From the NCBI RefSeq assembly GCF_014648515.1, contig NZ_BMRG01000008.1, forward strand, positions 22,994-86,993: a DNA stretch of 64,000 bases. Direction: 5' to 3'. Source of the DNA: Saccharothrix coeruleofusca (GTDB lineage: Bacteria; Actinomycetota; Actinomycetes; Mycobacteriales; Pseudonocardiaceae). The notes below the pieces were generated by a model. The model had not been told where the DNA came from and did no database searches. It saw only the letters and a list, made by a program, of their open reading frames with translations. The position numbers and the translations under genes are program-made. Of the stretch, positions 40,143 through 48,320 are shown one piece after another; the stretch's first letter is position 1; the number at the start of each line of letters is the position of its first letter.

Positions 40143-40844
40143 TCAGCCGATCGTCACCCCGAACAGCAGCCCCACGTAGTAGGTCACCAGCATGGTGAGC
40201 GACCCCACCACGACGTTGCGCCGCACCGCCCGCCCGACCCGGCTCGCCCCGAGCCGGGCGCTGACCACGCCGGTGATCGCCAGACCCGCCAGCACGGCCA
40301 GCGCGCACGCCCACACCCGCCACGACGTCGGCGGCAGCACGATCGCCACCAGCGGCACCACCGCCCCCGCGGCGAAGGCCACCAGTGAGGCCCAGGCCGC
40401 CTGCCACGGGCTGGTCAGGTTGTCCGGGTCGATCTGCAGCTCGGCCTCGGCGTGGGCGCGCAGCGGGTCCTTCGCGGTCAGCTCGCGCGCCACCTCCTCG
40501 GCCAGCTCCGGCGACAACCCCTTGGCCTGGTAGATCTCGGCGAGCTCCCGCTCCTCCTCCTCGGGCATGTCGCGCAGCTCGCGCGCCTCCTGGCGCAGCG
40601 CGGCCCGCTCGGTGTCGCGCTGGGTGCTCACCGAGACGTACTCGCCGCCCGCCATGGACAGCGCGCCCGCCACCAGCCCGGCCACCCCCGCGGCGAAGAT
40701 GGCCGTGCGGTCGGAGGTGGCCCCGGCGACGCCGACCACCAGGCCCGCGGTCGACACGATGCCGTCATTGGCCCCCAGCACCCCGGCGCGCAGCCAGTTG
40801 AGCCTGCTGGAGAGGTCGTCCTGGTGGGGTTCGTCGACGTGCAC
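40143..40844 (-). CDS. VIT1/CCC1-family iron/manganese transporter
   Basis: 233 residues. The N-terminal RLNWLRAGVLGANDGIVSTAGLVVGVAGA and GEYVSVSTQRDTE are family signatures. A cytoplasmic acidic helical hairpin (about 85-135, rich in Glu, EEEERELAEIYQAKGL) is the metal-binding region, followed by three C-terminal helices. It probably exports Fe(II) or Mn(II) from the cytoplasm. No full iron box is seen upstream. Confidence 0.9.
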   Translation of the reverse strand: MHVDEPHQDDLSSRLNWLRAGVLGANDGIVSTAGLVVGVAGATSDRTAIFAAGVAGLVAGALSMAGGEYVSVSTQRDTERAALRQEARELRDMPEEEERELAEIYQAKGLSPELAEEVARELTAKDPLRAHAEAELQIDPDNLTSPWQAAWASLVAFAAGAVVPLVAIVLPPTSWRVWACALAVLAGLAITGVVSARLGASRVGRAVRRNVVVGSLTMLVTYYVGLLFGVTIG

Positions 40845-40881
40845 GCCCGTGATCGAACCACGCGGCGGTTAGCCTCGTGCC

Positions 40882-41661
40882 ATGGGGGAACTGCGTCGAG
40901 TCCTCGCCGCCCACTTGCCCGGCCTCCCCGTGGAGTCGGTGCGGCTGCTGGGCGAGGGGCAGGAGAACGTCGCGTACGAGGTGAACGAGTCGCTGGTGGT
41001 GCGACGGCGCAAGCGGGGCTCGGTCGTGGCGGAGGCCGCCGTGCTGGCGGCGGTCGCGGAAGTCTCGCCGCTGCCGGTGCCCGTGCCGCTGTTCGCCGAA
41101 GGCGAGTGGATGGCCTACCGCAAGCTGCCGGGGGTGCCGCTGCACCGGGTCGGTCCCCGGCCGTCGGTGGTGGCCGCGCTGACCGAGTTCCTCGCCGCGG
41201 TGCAGGCCGCCGACATCCCGGCGCCCGAGGACGACCCCCCGCTGCAGGAGTGGCTGGCCGACGCGGCGGCCGACTACCCGGCCCTGCCCGTGCCCGAGGC
41301 GTTCCGGCGGCCGGTCGAGCGGTTCCTGGCCGCTCCGCCGCCCGCGGCCGGGCACCGGTCGGTGTTCTCGCACAACGACCTCGGGGTGGAGCACGTCCTG
41401 GTGGACGTGGCCACGACGGGGGTGACCGGGGTGATCGACTGGACCGACGCGGCGTGGGTCGACCCGGCCTACGACTACGGCAGGCTGTTCCGGGACCTGG
41501 GGCCGTCGGCGCTGGCGGCGACCCCGGAGCCGCTGCGCGAGCGGGCGGTGTTCTACGCGCGGTGCACCGCGCTGGAGGACCTGGCCTACGGCGTGCGCGG
41601 CGGGCACGAGGTCTACGCGCGCAGGTCGTTGGAGTCGATGGCGTGGGTGTTCCGGGTGTAG
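40882..41661 (+). CDS. Aminoglycoside-phosphotransferase-fold kinase
   Basis: 259 residues. The ATP lobe has LLGEGQENVAYEV. The catalytic loop is FSHNDLGVEHVLVD and the metal-binding segment VIDWTDAAWVDPAYDYG. The usual Asn of the HxDxxxxN loop is replaced by His. Substrates of this fold range from aminoglycosides to small alcohols, so a resistance role should not be assumed. TAGCCT lies 6 nt before the ATG, indicating a leaderless mRNA. Confidence 0.85.
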   Translation: MGELRRVLAAHLPGLPVESVRLLGEGQENVAYEVNESLVVRRRKRGSVVAEAAVLAAVAEVSPLPVPVPLFAEGEWMAYRKLPGVPLHRVGPRPSVVAALTEFLAAVQAADIPAPEDDPPLQEWLADAAADYPALPVPEAFRRPVERFLAAPPPAAGHRSVFSHNDLGVEHVLVDVATTGVTGVIDWTDAAWVDPAYDYGRLFRDLGPSALAATPEPLRERAVFYARCTALEDLAYGVRGGHEVYARRSLESMAWVFRV

Positions 41662-41683
41662 CACCGCCGCGTGGTCGGGCGGC

Positions 41684-42232
41684 TCAGGACTCCAGGACCC
41701 GCCACACCGGGCCGTCGTGCCAGCTGGCCTCCAGGCGCGAGGTGCGGCCCGAGCCGGTGAACACGACCACCACCGCGTCCGCGGGCAGTTCGACGCTGGC
41801 GGCGTAGCCCTGGCGCGGGGTGGCCGAGATCGGCTGCATCGCGCCGGGGGAGAAGCGCACCGAGGCCACCCCGCCCTGGGTGGTGAAGCTGCGCAGGTAG
41901 GCGGGTTTGCCGTCGATCTCGGTCCAGGTGCCTTCCTCCGACGGCAGCGGCTGGGTGGCCGTCGTGGTGGTGGTGGTGGTCGTGATGCCGGTGGTGGTGG
42001 TCGTGGGCCGGGAGGCGGGGGTCGGGACGGCGGCCGTGGTGGTCGTGACCGCGGTCGTGGTGGTGGTGGTGGTCGTGGTGGCGACCAGCGACGAGTGCTG
42101 CACCGGTCCGGCCACCACGCGCGGTCGTTCCGGCACGCCCGCGTCCAGCACGAACCGGATGCCCAGCCAGGACAGCCCGACCGCGACGGCGGTCGACGCC
42201 GACCACGCGGCCAGGTACAGGCCCCGGCTCAC
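41684..42232 (-). CDS. Membrane-anchored protein with poly-Thr linker
   Basis: 182 residues: one membrane helix near the N terminus (about 5-24), an extracytoplasmic Thr-rich stretch (about 48-95, almost pure Thr with Ala, Val and Pro), then a small beta domain ending WHDGPVWRVLES. The linker resembles cell-wall-spanning spacers. No family recognised. The GTG overlaps the ArsR stop (GTGA), so the two are co-expressed. Confidence 0.75.
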   Translation of the reverse strand: MSRGLYLAAWSASTAVAVGLSWLGIRFVLDAGVPERPRVVAGPVQHSSLVATTTTTTTTTAVTTTTAAVPTPASRPTTTTTGITTTTTTTTATQPLPSEEGTWTEIDGKPAYLRSFTTQGGVASVRFSPGAMQPISATPRQGYAASVELPADAVVVVFTGSGRTSRLEASWHDGPVWRVLES

Positions 42233-42588
42233 GCCGGACCGGACGACACGCTGACGTGGTTGCCCACGTCGTCGCGGTCGGCGGCGTCCAGCACGGCGTC
42301 GAGCAGGTTCGGGAAGCGGGCCTCGATGTCCTCGCGGCGCAGCCGCACGTAGGAGCGCGTGCCCTCGCCTCGGGTGTCGGTCAGGCCCGCGCCGCGCAGC
42401 GTGCACAGGTGGTGGCTCAGCGTGGACTTGGCCACGGGGACGTTGAACTCGCTGAAGCAGCGCTCCTCGCCGTTGGCCAGTTGTCGGACCAGTCCCACGC
42501 GCAGCGGGTCGCTCAGCGCGGCCAGCACGTCGGTCAGGCGCAGCTGGTCGACGGCGGGCGGGGGTTCCCTGTGGCGCACGTGGACCAT
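42229..42588 (-). CDS. ArsR-family transcriptional regulator
   Basis: 119 residues. The winged helix is clear: LAALSDPLRVGLVRQLANGEERCFSEFNVPVAKSTLSHHLCTLRGAGL. It has a single Cys in the metal-site region, so a metal sensor is not supported. It faces the SDR gene across an 87-bp region full of TTCG/CGAA repeats, its probable operator. Confidence 0.9.
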   Translation of the reverse strand: MVHVRHREPPPAVDQLRLTDVLAALSDPLRVGLVRQLANGEERCFSEFNVPVAKSTLSHHLCTLRGAGLTDTRGEGTRSYVRLRREDIEARFPNLLDAVLDAADRDDVGNHVSVSSGPA

Positions 42589-42595
42589 GATAACC

Positions 42596-42660
42596 GTTCG
42601 ATGGTTTGCGAACTTCGAACGAAGTCGCTAGCTTGTTCGATGTTCACCGAATATCGAACA
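42596..42660. promoter_or_regulatory. Clustered inverted repeats, probable ArsR operator
   Basis: Three inverted repeats share the half-site TTCG/CGAA: GTTCG (42596-42600) with CGAAC (42609-42613); ACTTCG-AA-CGAAGT (42612-42625); and TGTTCGAT (42634-42641) with ATCGAACA (42653-42660), an 8-bp perfect match. They fill the region between the ArsR and SDR genes. Confidence 0.7.
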
Positions 42661-42675
42661 ACAAGGGGTTGGGTC

Positions 42676-43404
42676 ATGGAGTTGGCGAACCAGCGCGCCC
42701 TGGTCACCGGGAGCACCTCGGGCATCGGGCGCGAGACGGCCCTGCTGCTGGCGGGCGCCGGCGCTGCCGTGGTGGTGTCCGGGCGGGACGCCGAACGCGG
42801 CAAGGCGGTGGTCGCCGACATCGAAGCGCGCGGTGGGCGGGCCGAGTACGTCCAAGCGGACCTGGCGGACCTGGACTCGGTGCGCGAGCTCGCGGAGTCG
42901 GCGGGGGAGGTCGACGTCCTGGTCAACAACGCGGGCGTCTTCCCGGCCGCGTCGACCTTCGAGCAGGACCTGGCCGGCTACCAGCTCATGTTCGACATCA
43001 ACGTGCGCGCGCCGTACTTCCTCACCGCCGCACTGGCGCCGAAGATGGTCGAGCGCGGCTCCGGCAGCATCGTCAACATCTCGTCGCTGGCCGCCGCCCG
43101 CGCCTTCCCCGGCACGTCGGCCTACAGCGCGACCAAGGCGGCGCTGGAGTCGCTGACCCGGACGTGGGCGCTGGAGTTCGCCGGGGTGCGGGTCAACACC
43201 GTGACCCCTGGGCCGGTCACCACCGACGGCGCGATGACCGAGGCCGCTGACGGCACGGACCCGAGGGCCGCGATCGCGCTGCTGGGGCGGGTGGCCTCGG
43301 CGTCGGAGATCGCCGAGGTGATCCTGTTCCTGGCCTCGCCCAGGGCCAGCTACGTGACCGGGGCCAACATCTTCGTCGACGGTGGCGGCGCGGTGTTCAA
43401 GTAG
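42676..43404 (+). CDS. Short-chain dehydrogenase/reductase
   Basis: 242 residues. Classical SDR: TGSTSGIG (cofactor), NNAGV, catalytic Ser in ISSLAA, Y-x3-K (YSATK) and the C-terminal FVDGGGAVF. The Arg in SGRD suggests NADP(H). The substrate is unknown. It is divergent from ArsR and probably its target. The stop codon lies within a 14-bp tandem duplication. Confidence 0.9.
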   Translation: MELANQRALVTGSTSGIGRETALLLAGAGAAVVVSGRDAERGKAVVADIEARGGRAEYVQADLADLDSVRELAESAGEVDVLVNNAGVFPAASTFEQDLAGYQLMFDINVRAPYFLTAALAPKMVERGSGSIVNISSLAAARAFPGTSAYSATKAALESLTRTWALEFAGVRVNTVTPGPVTTDGAMTEAADGTDPRAAIALLGRVASASEIAEVILFLASPRASYVTGANIFVDGGGAVFK

Positions 43405-43424
43405 CGGTGTTCAAGTAGCGGTGT
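43390..43424. repeat. 14-bp tandem duplication across the SDR stop
   Basis: GCGGTGTTCAAGTA at 43390-43403 is repeated exactly at 43404-43417 and then partly (GCGGTGT, 43418-43424). The stop TAG is at 43402-43404, so the second copy is untranslated. Confidence 0.9.
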
Positions 43425-43497
43425 CCGACCAGCCGGGTGCCGAGCGCTCCTCCGCCCCCGCCCCGGCGCGAAGAGTTCTCGCGTTACCGTGCGCGCC

Positions 43498-44175
43498 ATG
43501 GTTTCGGTGCTGCTCGTGGAGGACGACGCGGTGGTGCGCTCCGCCGTGACCCGAGCCCTGACCGGGCTCGGCCACGCGGTCCTGCCGGTGGGCACGGCGC
43601 TGGAGGCGCTGCGGGAGATCACCGCCGCCACCTTCGACCTCGTCGTGCTCGACCTCGGCCTGCCCGACGTGGACGGGGCCGACGCGCTGCGGATGATGCG
43701 CGGCGTCTGCGACACCCCGGTCATCGTGGCCACCGCCCGCGACGACGAGAAGGAGATCGTGCGGCTGCTCAACGCGGGCGCGGACGACTACCTGGTCAAG
43801 CCGTTCTCCAGCGAGCACCTGGCCGCCCGGCTGTCGGCGGTGCTGCGCCGCGCCCGCCGGGAGCCGCCGCCGGGGCCGCTGCGGATCGGCGAGCTGGTCA
43901 TCGACCTGGACCGGCGCGAGGCCCGGCTGGGCGACCGGGAGCTCAACCTGACCCGCAAGGAGTTCGACCTGCTGGCCTACCTGGCCGCCCGGCAGGGCAA
44001 GGTGGTGCCGCGCGCCGAGCTGCTGGCCAACCTGTGGAACCTGTCCGGCCGCGACGACCAGACGCTGGACGTGCACCTGTCGTGGCTGCGCCGCAAGCTC
44101 GGCGAGCGGGCCGCCCAGCCGCGCTACCTGCACACCGTGCGCGGGGTCGGCTTCAAGCTGACGGCCGCCGGATGA
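43498..44175 (+). CDS. OmpR/PhoB-type response regulator
   Basis: 225 residues. Receiver: LLVEDDAVV, Asp in VVLDLGLPDVDG, TARDDEKE, LVKPF. Winged-helix output: LTRKEFDLLAYLAARQGKVVPRAELL and DVHLSWLRRKLGE, RTVRGVGFKL-type end. TACCGT lies 7 nt before the ATG at 43498 and there is no RBS, so the mRNA is probably leaderless. The cognate kinase follows 10 bp later. Confidence 0.93.
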   Translation: MVSVLLVEDDAVVRSAVTRALTGLGHAVLPVGTALEALREITAATFDLVVLDLGLPDVDGADALRMMRGVCDTPVIVATARDDEKEIVRLLNAGADDYLVKPFSSEHLAARLSAVLRRARREPPPGPLRIGELVIDLDRREARLGDRELNLTRKEFDLLAYLAARQGKVVPRAELLANLWNLSGRDDQTLDVHLSWLRRKLGERAAQPRYLHTVRGVGFKLTAAG

Positions 44176-44185
44176 GGACGACCGC

Positions 44186-45469
44186 GTGAGGAAGTCGCTG
44201 GCGCTGGTCTCGCTCGCGGTCACCTCCATGGTGGCGCTGGCCTTCCTCATCCCACTGGCCCTGGTGGTGCGCCAGCTCGCCGAGGACCGGGCGCTGGCCG
44301 ACGCCGAGCGGCGGGCCGGGGCGCTGGCCCCGGTGCTGGTGATCACCGACGACCCGGCGGCGGTGCGGCAGGCGCTGGCGGGCAGCGACGGGCAGGTCGC
44401 GGTGCACCTGGGCGGCGGGCGGGTGGTCGGCTCGGGCAAGGCGACCGAGGAGCAGCTGCGCACCGCCGCGCGGGAGGGGCGGGCGTTCGTCGCCGAGGTC
44501 CCGGACGGCCGGGTGCACGTCCAGCCGGTGGTGCTGGACCGGGGCCGGGTCGTGGTGGTCGAGGCGTTCGTGGCGCGGGAGGAGCTGGCCCGCGGCGTCA
44601 CGCAGGCGTGGCTGGCGCTCAGCGGGGTCGCGGTGACCCTGGTGCTGGGCTCGGTGCTGGTCGCCGACCGGCTGGGCGCGCGGGTGGTCAAGGCGTCGCG
44701 GGCGCTGGCCGACCAGGCGCGCAAGATGGAGCAGGGCGACCTGGCCGCCCGCGTCACGCCCACCGGCCCACCGGAGCTGGTGGAGGTCGGCGGCGCGTTC
44801 AACCGGATGGCCGACCGGCTGGGCCAGCTCGTCACCGCCGAGCGCGAGGTGCTGGCCGACCTGTCGCACCGGCTGCGTACCCCGCTGACCGCGCTGCGGC
44901 TGGACTCGGAGACGCTGGGCGCCGACAGCGGCGCCAACCGGGTCCGGCAAGCCGTGCACGCGCTCGAGCGCGAGGTCAACGAGCTGATCCGGGCGGCCCG
45001 CCGGGAGCTGGACGACCCGGCGGGCACGCGCTGCGACGCCGCGGAGGTGGTGCGCGACCGGCTGGTGTTCTGGTCCGCGCTGGCCGACGACCAGCAGCGA
45101 CTGTGGAACCTGCGCGGCGTCGAGCGGCCCGCGCTGGTGCCGCTGACCCGCAGCGACCTGGCCGCGGCGATGGACGCCGTGCTGGGCAACGTCTTCCGGC
45201 ACACCCCCGAGGGCACCGGGTTCGTGGTGGCGCTGTTCCACCAGGCCGACCGGGTGATCGTGGTGATCGAGGACGCCGGTCCCGGCATCGCCGACCTGGA
45301 GGCCGCGCTGCGGCGGGGCAGCAGCGGCGCGGGCTCGACCGGCCTGGGCCTGGACATCGCGCGCCGCGCCGCGGAGTCCACCGGGGGCTCGCTGGTGGTC
45401 GACCGAGGCCCGCTGGGCGGCACGCGCGTGCAGCTGCGGCTGACCCGGCTGGATGACGCTCCAGTCTGA
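44186..45469 (+). CDS. HAMP sensor histidine kinase
   Basis: 427 residues. Membrane helices lie at about 7-28 and 142-164 with a small extracytoplasmic domain between, then HAMP, HisKA (LADLSHRLRTPLTALRLD) and an ATPase domain with NVFRHTPEG, EDAGPGI and GSTGLGLDIARR. It phosphorylates the regulator encoded just upstream; the signal is unknown. It starts with GTG. Confidence 0.93.
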   Translation: MRKSLALVSLAVTSMVALAFLIPLALVVRQLAEDRALADAERRAGALAPVLVITDDPAAVRQALAGSDGQVAVHLGGGRVVGSGKATEEQLRTAAREGRAFVAEVPDGRVHVQPVVLDRGRVVVVEAFVAREELARGVTQAWLALSGVAVTLVLGSVLVADRLGARVVKASRALADQARKMEQGDLAARVTPTGPPELVEVGGAFNRMADRLGQLVTAEREVLADLSHRLRTPLTALRLDSETLGADSGANRVRQAVHALEREVNELIRAARRELDDPAGTRCDAAEVVRDRLVFWSALADDQQRLWNLRGVERPALVPLTRSDLAAAMDAVLGNVFRHTPEGTGFVVALFHQADRVIVVIEDAGPGIADLEAALRRGSSGAGSTGLGLDIARRAAESTGGSLVVDRGPLGGTRVQLRLTRLDDAPV

Positions 45470-45528
45470 CCCGAGCGGCCTTTCCCGAACCTGATGACAA
45501 CTTTAAATCTTCCATAAATAAATGCCTG

Positions 45529-45556
45529 TTGACATTTCCGCGAAGCTCGATAAAGT
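45529..45556 (+). promoter_or_regulatory. Sigma-A-type promoter of the CAP lipoprotein
   Basis: TTGACA (45529-45534), a 16-bp spacer and TAAAGT (45551-45556) lie in a locally AT-rich 240-bp gap after the kinase gene. The start of transcription would be about 150 nt before the CAP gene, leaving a long leader that contains no obvious gene. Confidence 0.6.
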
Positions 45557-45712
45557 TGTTTCCAGGAAATGGGGCCGATCGCGGCGCTCCCAACGCTCGA
45601 CCGGTCGACCCCATTCCACTCTGGTGCGGCGACCGCGTGCGCTACCCTGCATAGAGCGCAGTCGCGGTCGCCGCGCCCGAAAATCGCTGTCGAACGCAGA
45701 TGAGGTTTTCGC

Positions 45713-46444
45713 GTGTCGCGCAAGAGCACCGCACTGCCCGTCGCCGCCTTCGCCCTGCTGGCACTGACCGGTTGTGAGGAGCCGGAGTCGATCGGGCTCG
45801 TGGGCGCCACCGCCACCACGACCACCCGCGCCCCGTTACAGCCCAGCGCCACCCCGACCACGAGCACCACGACGATCACCAGCGGCACCACCACGACGAC
45901 GAGCACGACCACGACGACGAGCACCACGACCGCCGAGCCGACGACCACCACGACGACGGTCGCCGCCGCCACCACCACGACCAGCAGGCCACCTGCCGTC
46001 ACCGCCACCACGACGACGGTCGCCGCGAAGCCGCCGGTCACCACCACGAAGGCCCAGGGCGAAGCCGACATCGCCGAGGCCAGGGTGGTCGAGCTGACCA
46101 ACGCCGAACGCGCCCGCAACGGCTGCCCCGCGCTGGCCGCCGACCCGCGACTGGCCAAGGCCGCCCGCGCGCACAGCGCCGACATGGCCGCGCAGAACTA
46201 CTTCAGCCACGTGTCCAAGGACGGCCGCTCGTTCGTCGACCGGATCAAGGCCGCGGGCTACCCCACCCCCGGCGCGGAGAACATCGCCGCGGGCCAGCGC
46301 ACGCCCGAGGACGTGGTGAAGGGCTGGATGAATTCCGCGGGCCACCGCGCGAACATCCTCAACTGCGGGCTCAAGGCGATTGGCGCGGGCATGGCCAGGG
46401 GTGGTTCCTACGGAATCTACTGGACCCAGAACTTCGGCTGGTGA
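45713..46444 (+). CDS. CAP/SCP-domain lipoprotein with Thr-rich linker
   Basis: 243 residues. Lipobox LTGC (Cys21), then about 85 residues of near-pure Thr with Ser, Ala, Pro and Val, then a CAP domain: LTNAERARNGCPALAADP, HSADMAAQNYFSHVSKDG, ENIAAGQRTPEDVVKGWMNSAGHRANIL and a C-terminal YWTQNFGW. The His and Glu residues of the CAP cavity are present. The linker would lift the domain through the cell wall. The activity of bacterial CAP proteins is mostly unknown. It starts with GTG. Confidence 0.9.
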   Translation: MSRKSTALPVAAFALLALTGCEEPESIGLVGATATTTTRAPLQPSATPTTSTTTITSGTTTTTSTTTTTSTTTAEPTTTTTTVAAATTTTSRPPAVTATTTTVAAKPPVTTTKAQGEADIAEARVVELTNAERARNGCPALAADPRLAKAARAHSADMAAQNYFSHVSKDGRSFVDRIKAAGYPTPGAENIAAGQRTPEDVVKGWMNSAGHRANILNCGLKAIGAGMARGGSYGIYWTQNFGW

Positions 46445-46570
46445 CCCCTCGACACCCCGCGTGACCCGAATGCTCCGGTCATCGCGGGTGACATGCGCCG
46501 CCCGGACAACGCACCCGGCGGTAAACGGCGGCATCGCCGGGTGCCGCACCCGTCGCGGCGCATAGGCGAA

Positions 46571-46604
46571 CGCCCCCGCTCCCACTCCGGTGGGGGCGGG
46601 GGCG
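46571..46604. terminator. Bidirectional terminator
   Basis: A 15-bp stem (CGCCCCCGCTCCCAC at 46571-46585 against 46590-46604, one G-T wobble, loop TCCG) lies between the converging CAP and Lrp genes and could end both transcripts. Confidence 0.8.
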
Positions 46605-46642
46605 CTCTGCCGTTGTCGGGGCTGTTGTCGGAATTGACGGTT

Positions 46643-47119
46643 TCACAGCCGTGGCTGGTGGGCTTCGGCGGGCAGTTCGTCGAGGATCAGCACGGTGTGG
46701 CTGGAGGTCACGTCCGGCATGGTCTGCAACCGGGTCAGCACCAGGTCGCGCAGGCTGTGCGCGTCCGGCGCACGCACCAGCAGCACCAGGTCGTAGTCGC
46801 CGGAGACCAGCGCCCCGTGCCAGACCTCGGGGATCTCCAGCACCCGCTGGCGCACCGCCTTCCACGAGTGCTGGCTGATCTTGAGGTAGACGTAGGCGGA
46901 GATGCCGTAGCCGTAGCGCTCCGGGTCCACCACCGCCGAGTAGCCGGTGATCACCCCGTCCCGGTGCAGCCGCTCCACCCGCGAGTACGCGCTGGCGCGG
47001 GAGATGTGCAGCCGCTCGGCCAGCGCCCGCATCGACAGCCTGCCCTCCGCGCGCAGCGCCTCCACGATGCGGCGGTCCGTGGTGTCGAGCGGAGCCGTTC
47101 GTCCAGCGCTGGGCGTCAT
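46643..47119 (-). CDS. Lrp/AsnC-family regulator (BkdR-like)
   Basis: 158 residues. An N-terminal helix-turn-helix (DRRIVEALRAEGRLSMRALAERLHISRASAYSRVERLHRDGVI) is followed by an AsnC/RAM ligand domain (ISAYVYLKI, SGDYDLVLLVRA). It is divergent from the branched-chain 2-oxoacid dehydrogenase operon, the arrangement expected of a BkdR-type regulator sensing branched-chain amino acids. The ATG at 47119 is preferred over an upstream GTG-type extension. Confidence 0.88.
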   Translation of the reverse strand: MTPSAGRTAPLDTTDRRIVEALRAEGRLSMRALAERLHISRASAYSRVERLHRDGVITGYSAVVDPERYGYGISAYVYLKISQHSWKAVRQRVLEIPEVWHGALVSGDYDLVLLVRAPDAHSLRDLVLTRLQTMPDVTSSHTVLILDELPAEAHQPRL

Positions 47120-47240
47120 GTGGCCGACTGTAACCCGATCGCGCGGCCATCCGTCCGGATTGTCCATCCGGAACTGGAAGATCGGTCGGTGTGAGCCGGA
47201 TCATGCCAGGCACCGCGTTCCACCAGTTCCGGAGGTGCCC

Positions 47241-48320
47241 ATGGCCCGCCTGCGCGCACCCGAGCGGGAGCGGACGCTGCTCCCCTCGGAGGAGCCGTTG
47301 TCGTTGCTGCGCAAGGACGGCTCGCCGGTCGAGGACTCGCCGCTGGAGATGCCCGACGACGACGTGCTGGTGCGGCTGCACCGGCACATGGTGATCGGCC
47401 GCCGGTTCGACACCCAGGCAACCGCGCTGACCAAGCAGGGCAGGCTGGCGGTCTACCCGTCCTCGCGCGGGCAGGAGGCGTGCCAGGTCGGCGCGGTGCT
47501 GGCGCTGCGCGAGCAGGACTGGCTGTTCCCCACCTACCGGGACTCGGTGGCGCTGGTGACCAGGGGCGTGGACCCGGCCGGGGCGCTGACCCTGCTGCGG
47601 GGCGACTGGCACCTGGGCTACGACCCGCACGAGCACCGGGTCGGCCCGCAGTGCACGCCGCTGGCGACCAACACCCCGCACGCCGTGGGCTTCGCGCACG
47701 CGGCCCGGCTCAAGGGCGAGGACACCGCCGCGCTGGTGATGCTGGGCGACGGCGCGACCAGCGAGGGCGACACCCACGAGGCGCTGAACTTCGCGGGCGT
47801 GTGGCGGACGCCGGTGGTGTTCCTGGTGCAGAACAACGGCTACGCCATCAGCGTGCCGCTGAGCAAGCAGACCGCCGCGCCCTCGCTGGCGCACAAGGGC
47901 ATCGGCTACGGCGTGCCGTCGGTGCTGGTGGACGGCAACGACGCCGCCGCGGTCTACGCGGTGGTGCGCGAGGCGCTGCGCGCGGACGGGCCGACGCTGG
48001 TCGAGGCGATCACCTACCGCATCGAGGCGCACACCAACGCCGACGACGCCACCCGCTACCGCGACGCCGACGAGGTCGCCGCCTGGCTGGACCGCGACCC
48101 GGTGGACCGCCTGGAGGCGCACCTGGTCTCGCGCGGTCTGCTCGACGCCGCGGGCAAGCGGGCGCTGGCCGAGGAGGCCGAGGCGTTCGCCGCGCGGGTG
48201 CGCGAGCAGCTCAACGCCGACGTGGAGACCGACCCGGCGGAGCTGTTCGCCCACGTCTACGCCGAACCCACCACCCACCTGCGCGAGCAGGCGGCGCAGC
48301 TGGCGCGGGAGCTGGCATGA
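47241..48320 (+). CDS. bkdA: Branched-chain 2-oxoacid dehydrogenase E1 alpha
   Basis: 359 residues. The thiamine diphosphate motif is GDGATSEGDTHEALNFAGVW...NNGYAIS (residues about 168-205). SSRGQEACQVG and FPTYRDSV are family signatures, as is YRIEAHTNADDATRYR near the C terminus (phospho-loop region). It decarboxylates 2-oxoacids of Val, Leu and Ile. GGAGG lies 6 nt before the ATG. It overlaps the E1 beta gene. Confidence 0.92.
   Translation: MARLRAPERERTLLPSEEPLSLLRKDGSPVEDSPLEMPDDDVLVRLHRHMVIGRRFDTQATALTKQGRLAVYPSSRGQEACQVGAVLALREQDWLFPTYRDSVALVTRGVDPAGALTLLRGDWHLGYDPHEHRVGPQCTPLATNTPHAVGFAHAARLKGEDTAALVMLGDGATSEGDTHEALNFAGVWRTPVVFLVQNNGYAISVPLSKQTAAPSLAHKGIGYGVPSVLVDGNDAAAVYAVVREALRADGPTLVEAITYRIEAHTNADDATRYRDADEVAAWLDRDPVDRLEAHLVSRGLLDAAGKRALAEEAEAFAARVREQLNADVETDPAELFAHVYAEPTTHLREQAAQLARELA

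Noticed and set aside
40867-40875. GGTTAGCCT before the APH-like gene and near the VIT transporter, resembling half an iron box
   Set aside because: Only one half matches. TAGCCT is exactly placed as the leaderless -10 of the 40882 gene, which explains it better.
40882-41661. Aminoglycoside resistance gene
   Set aside because: Only the kinase fold is seen. The catalytic loop Asn is replaced by His and there is no resistance context, so a substrate cannot be claimed.
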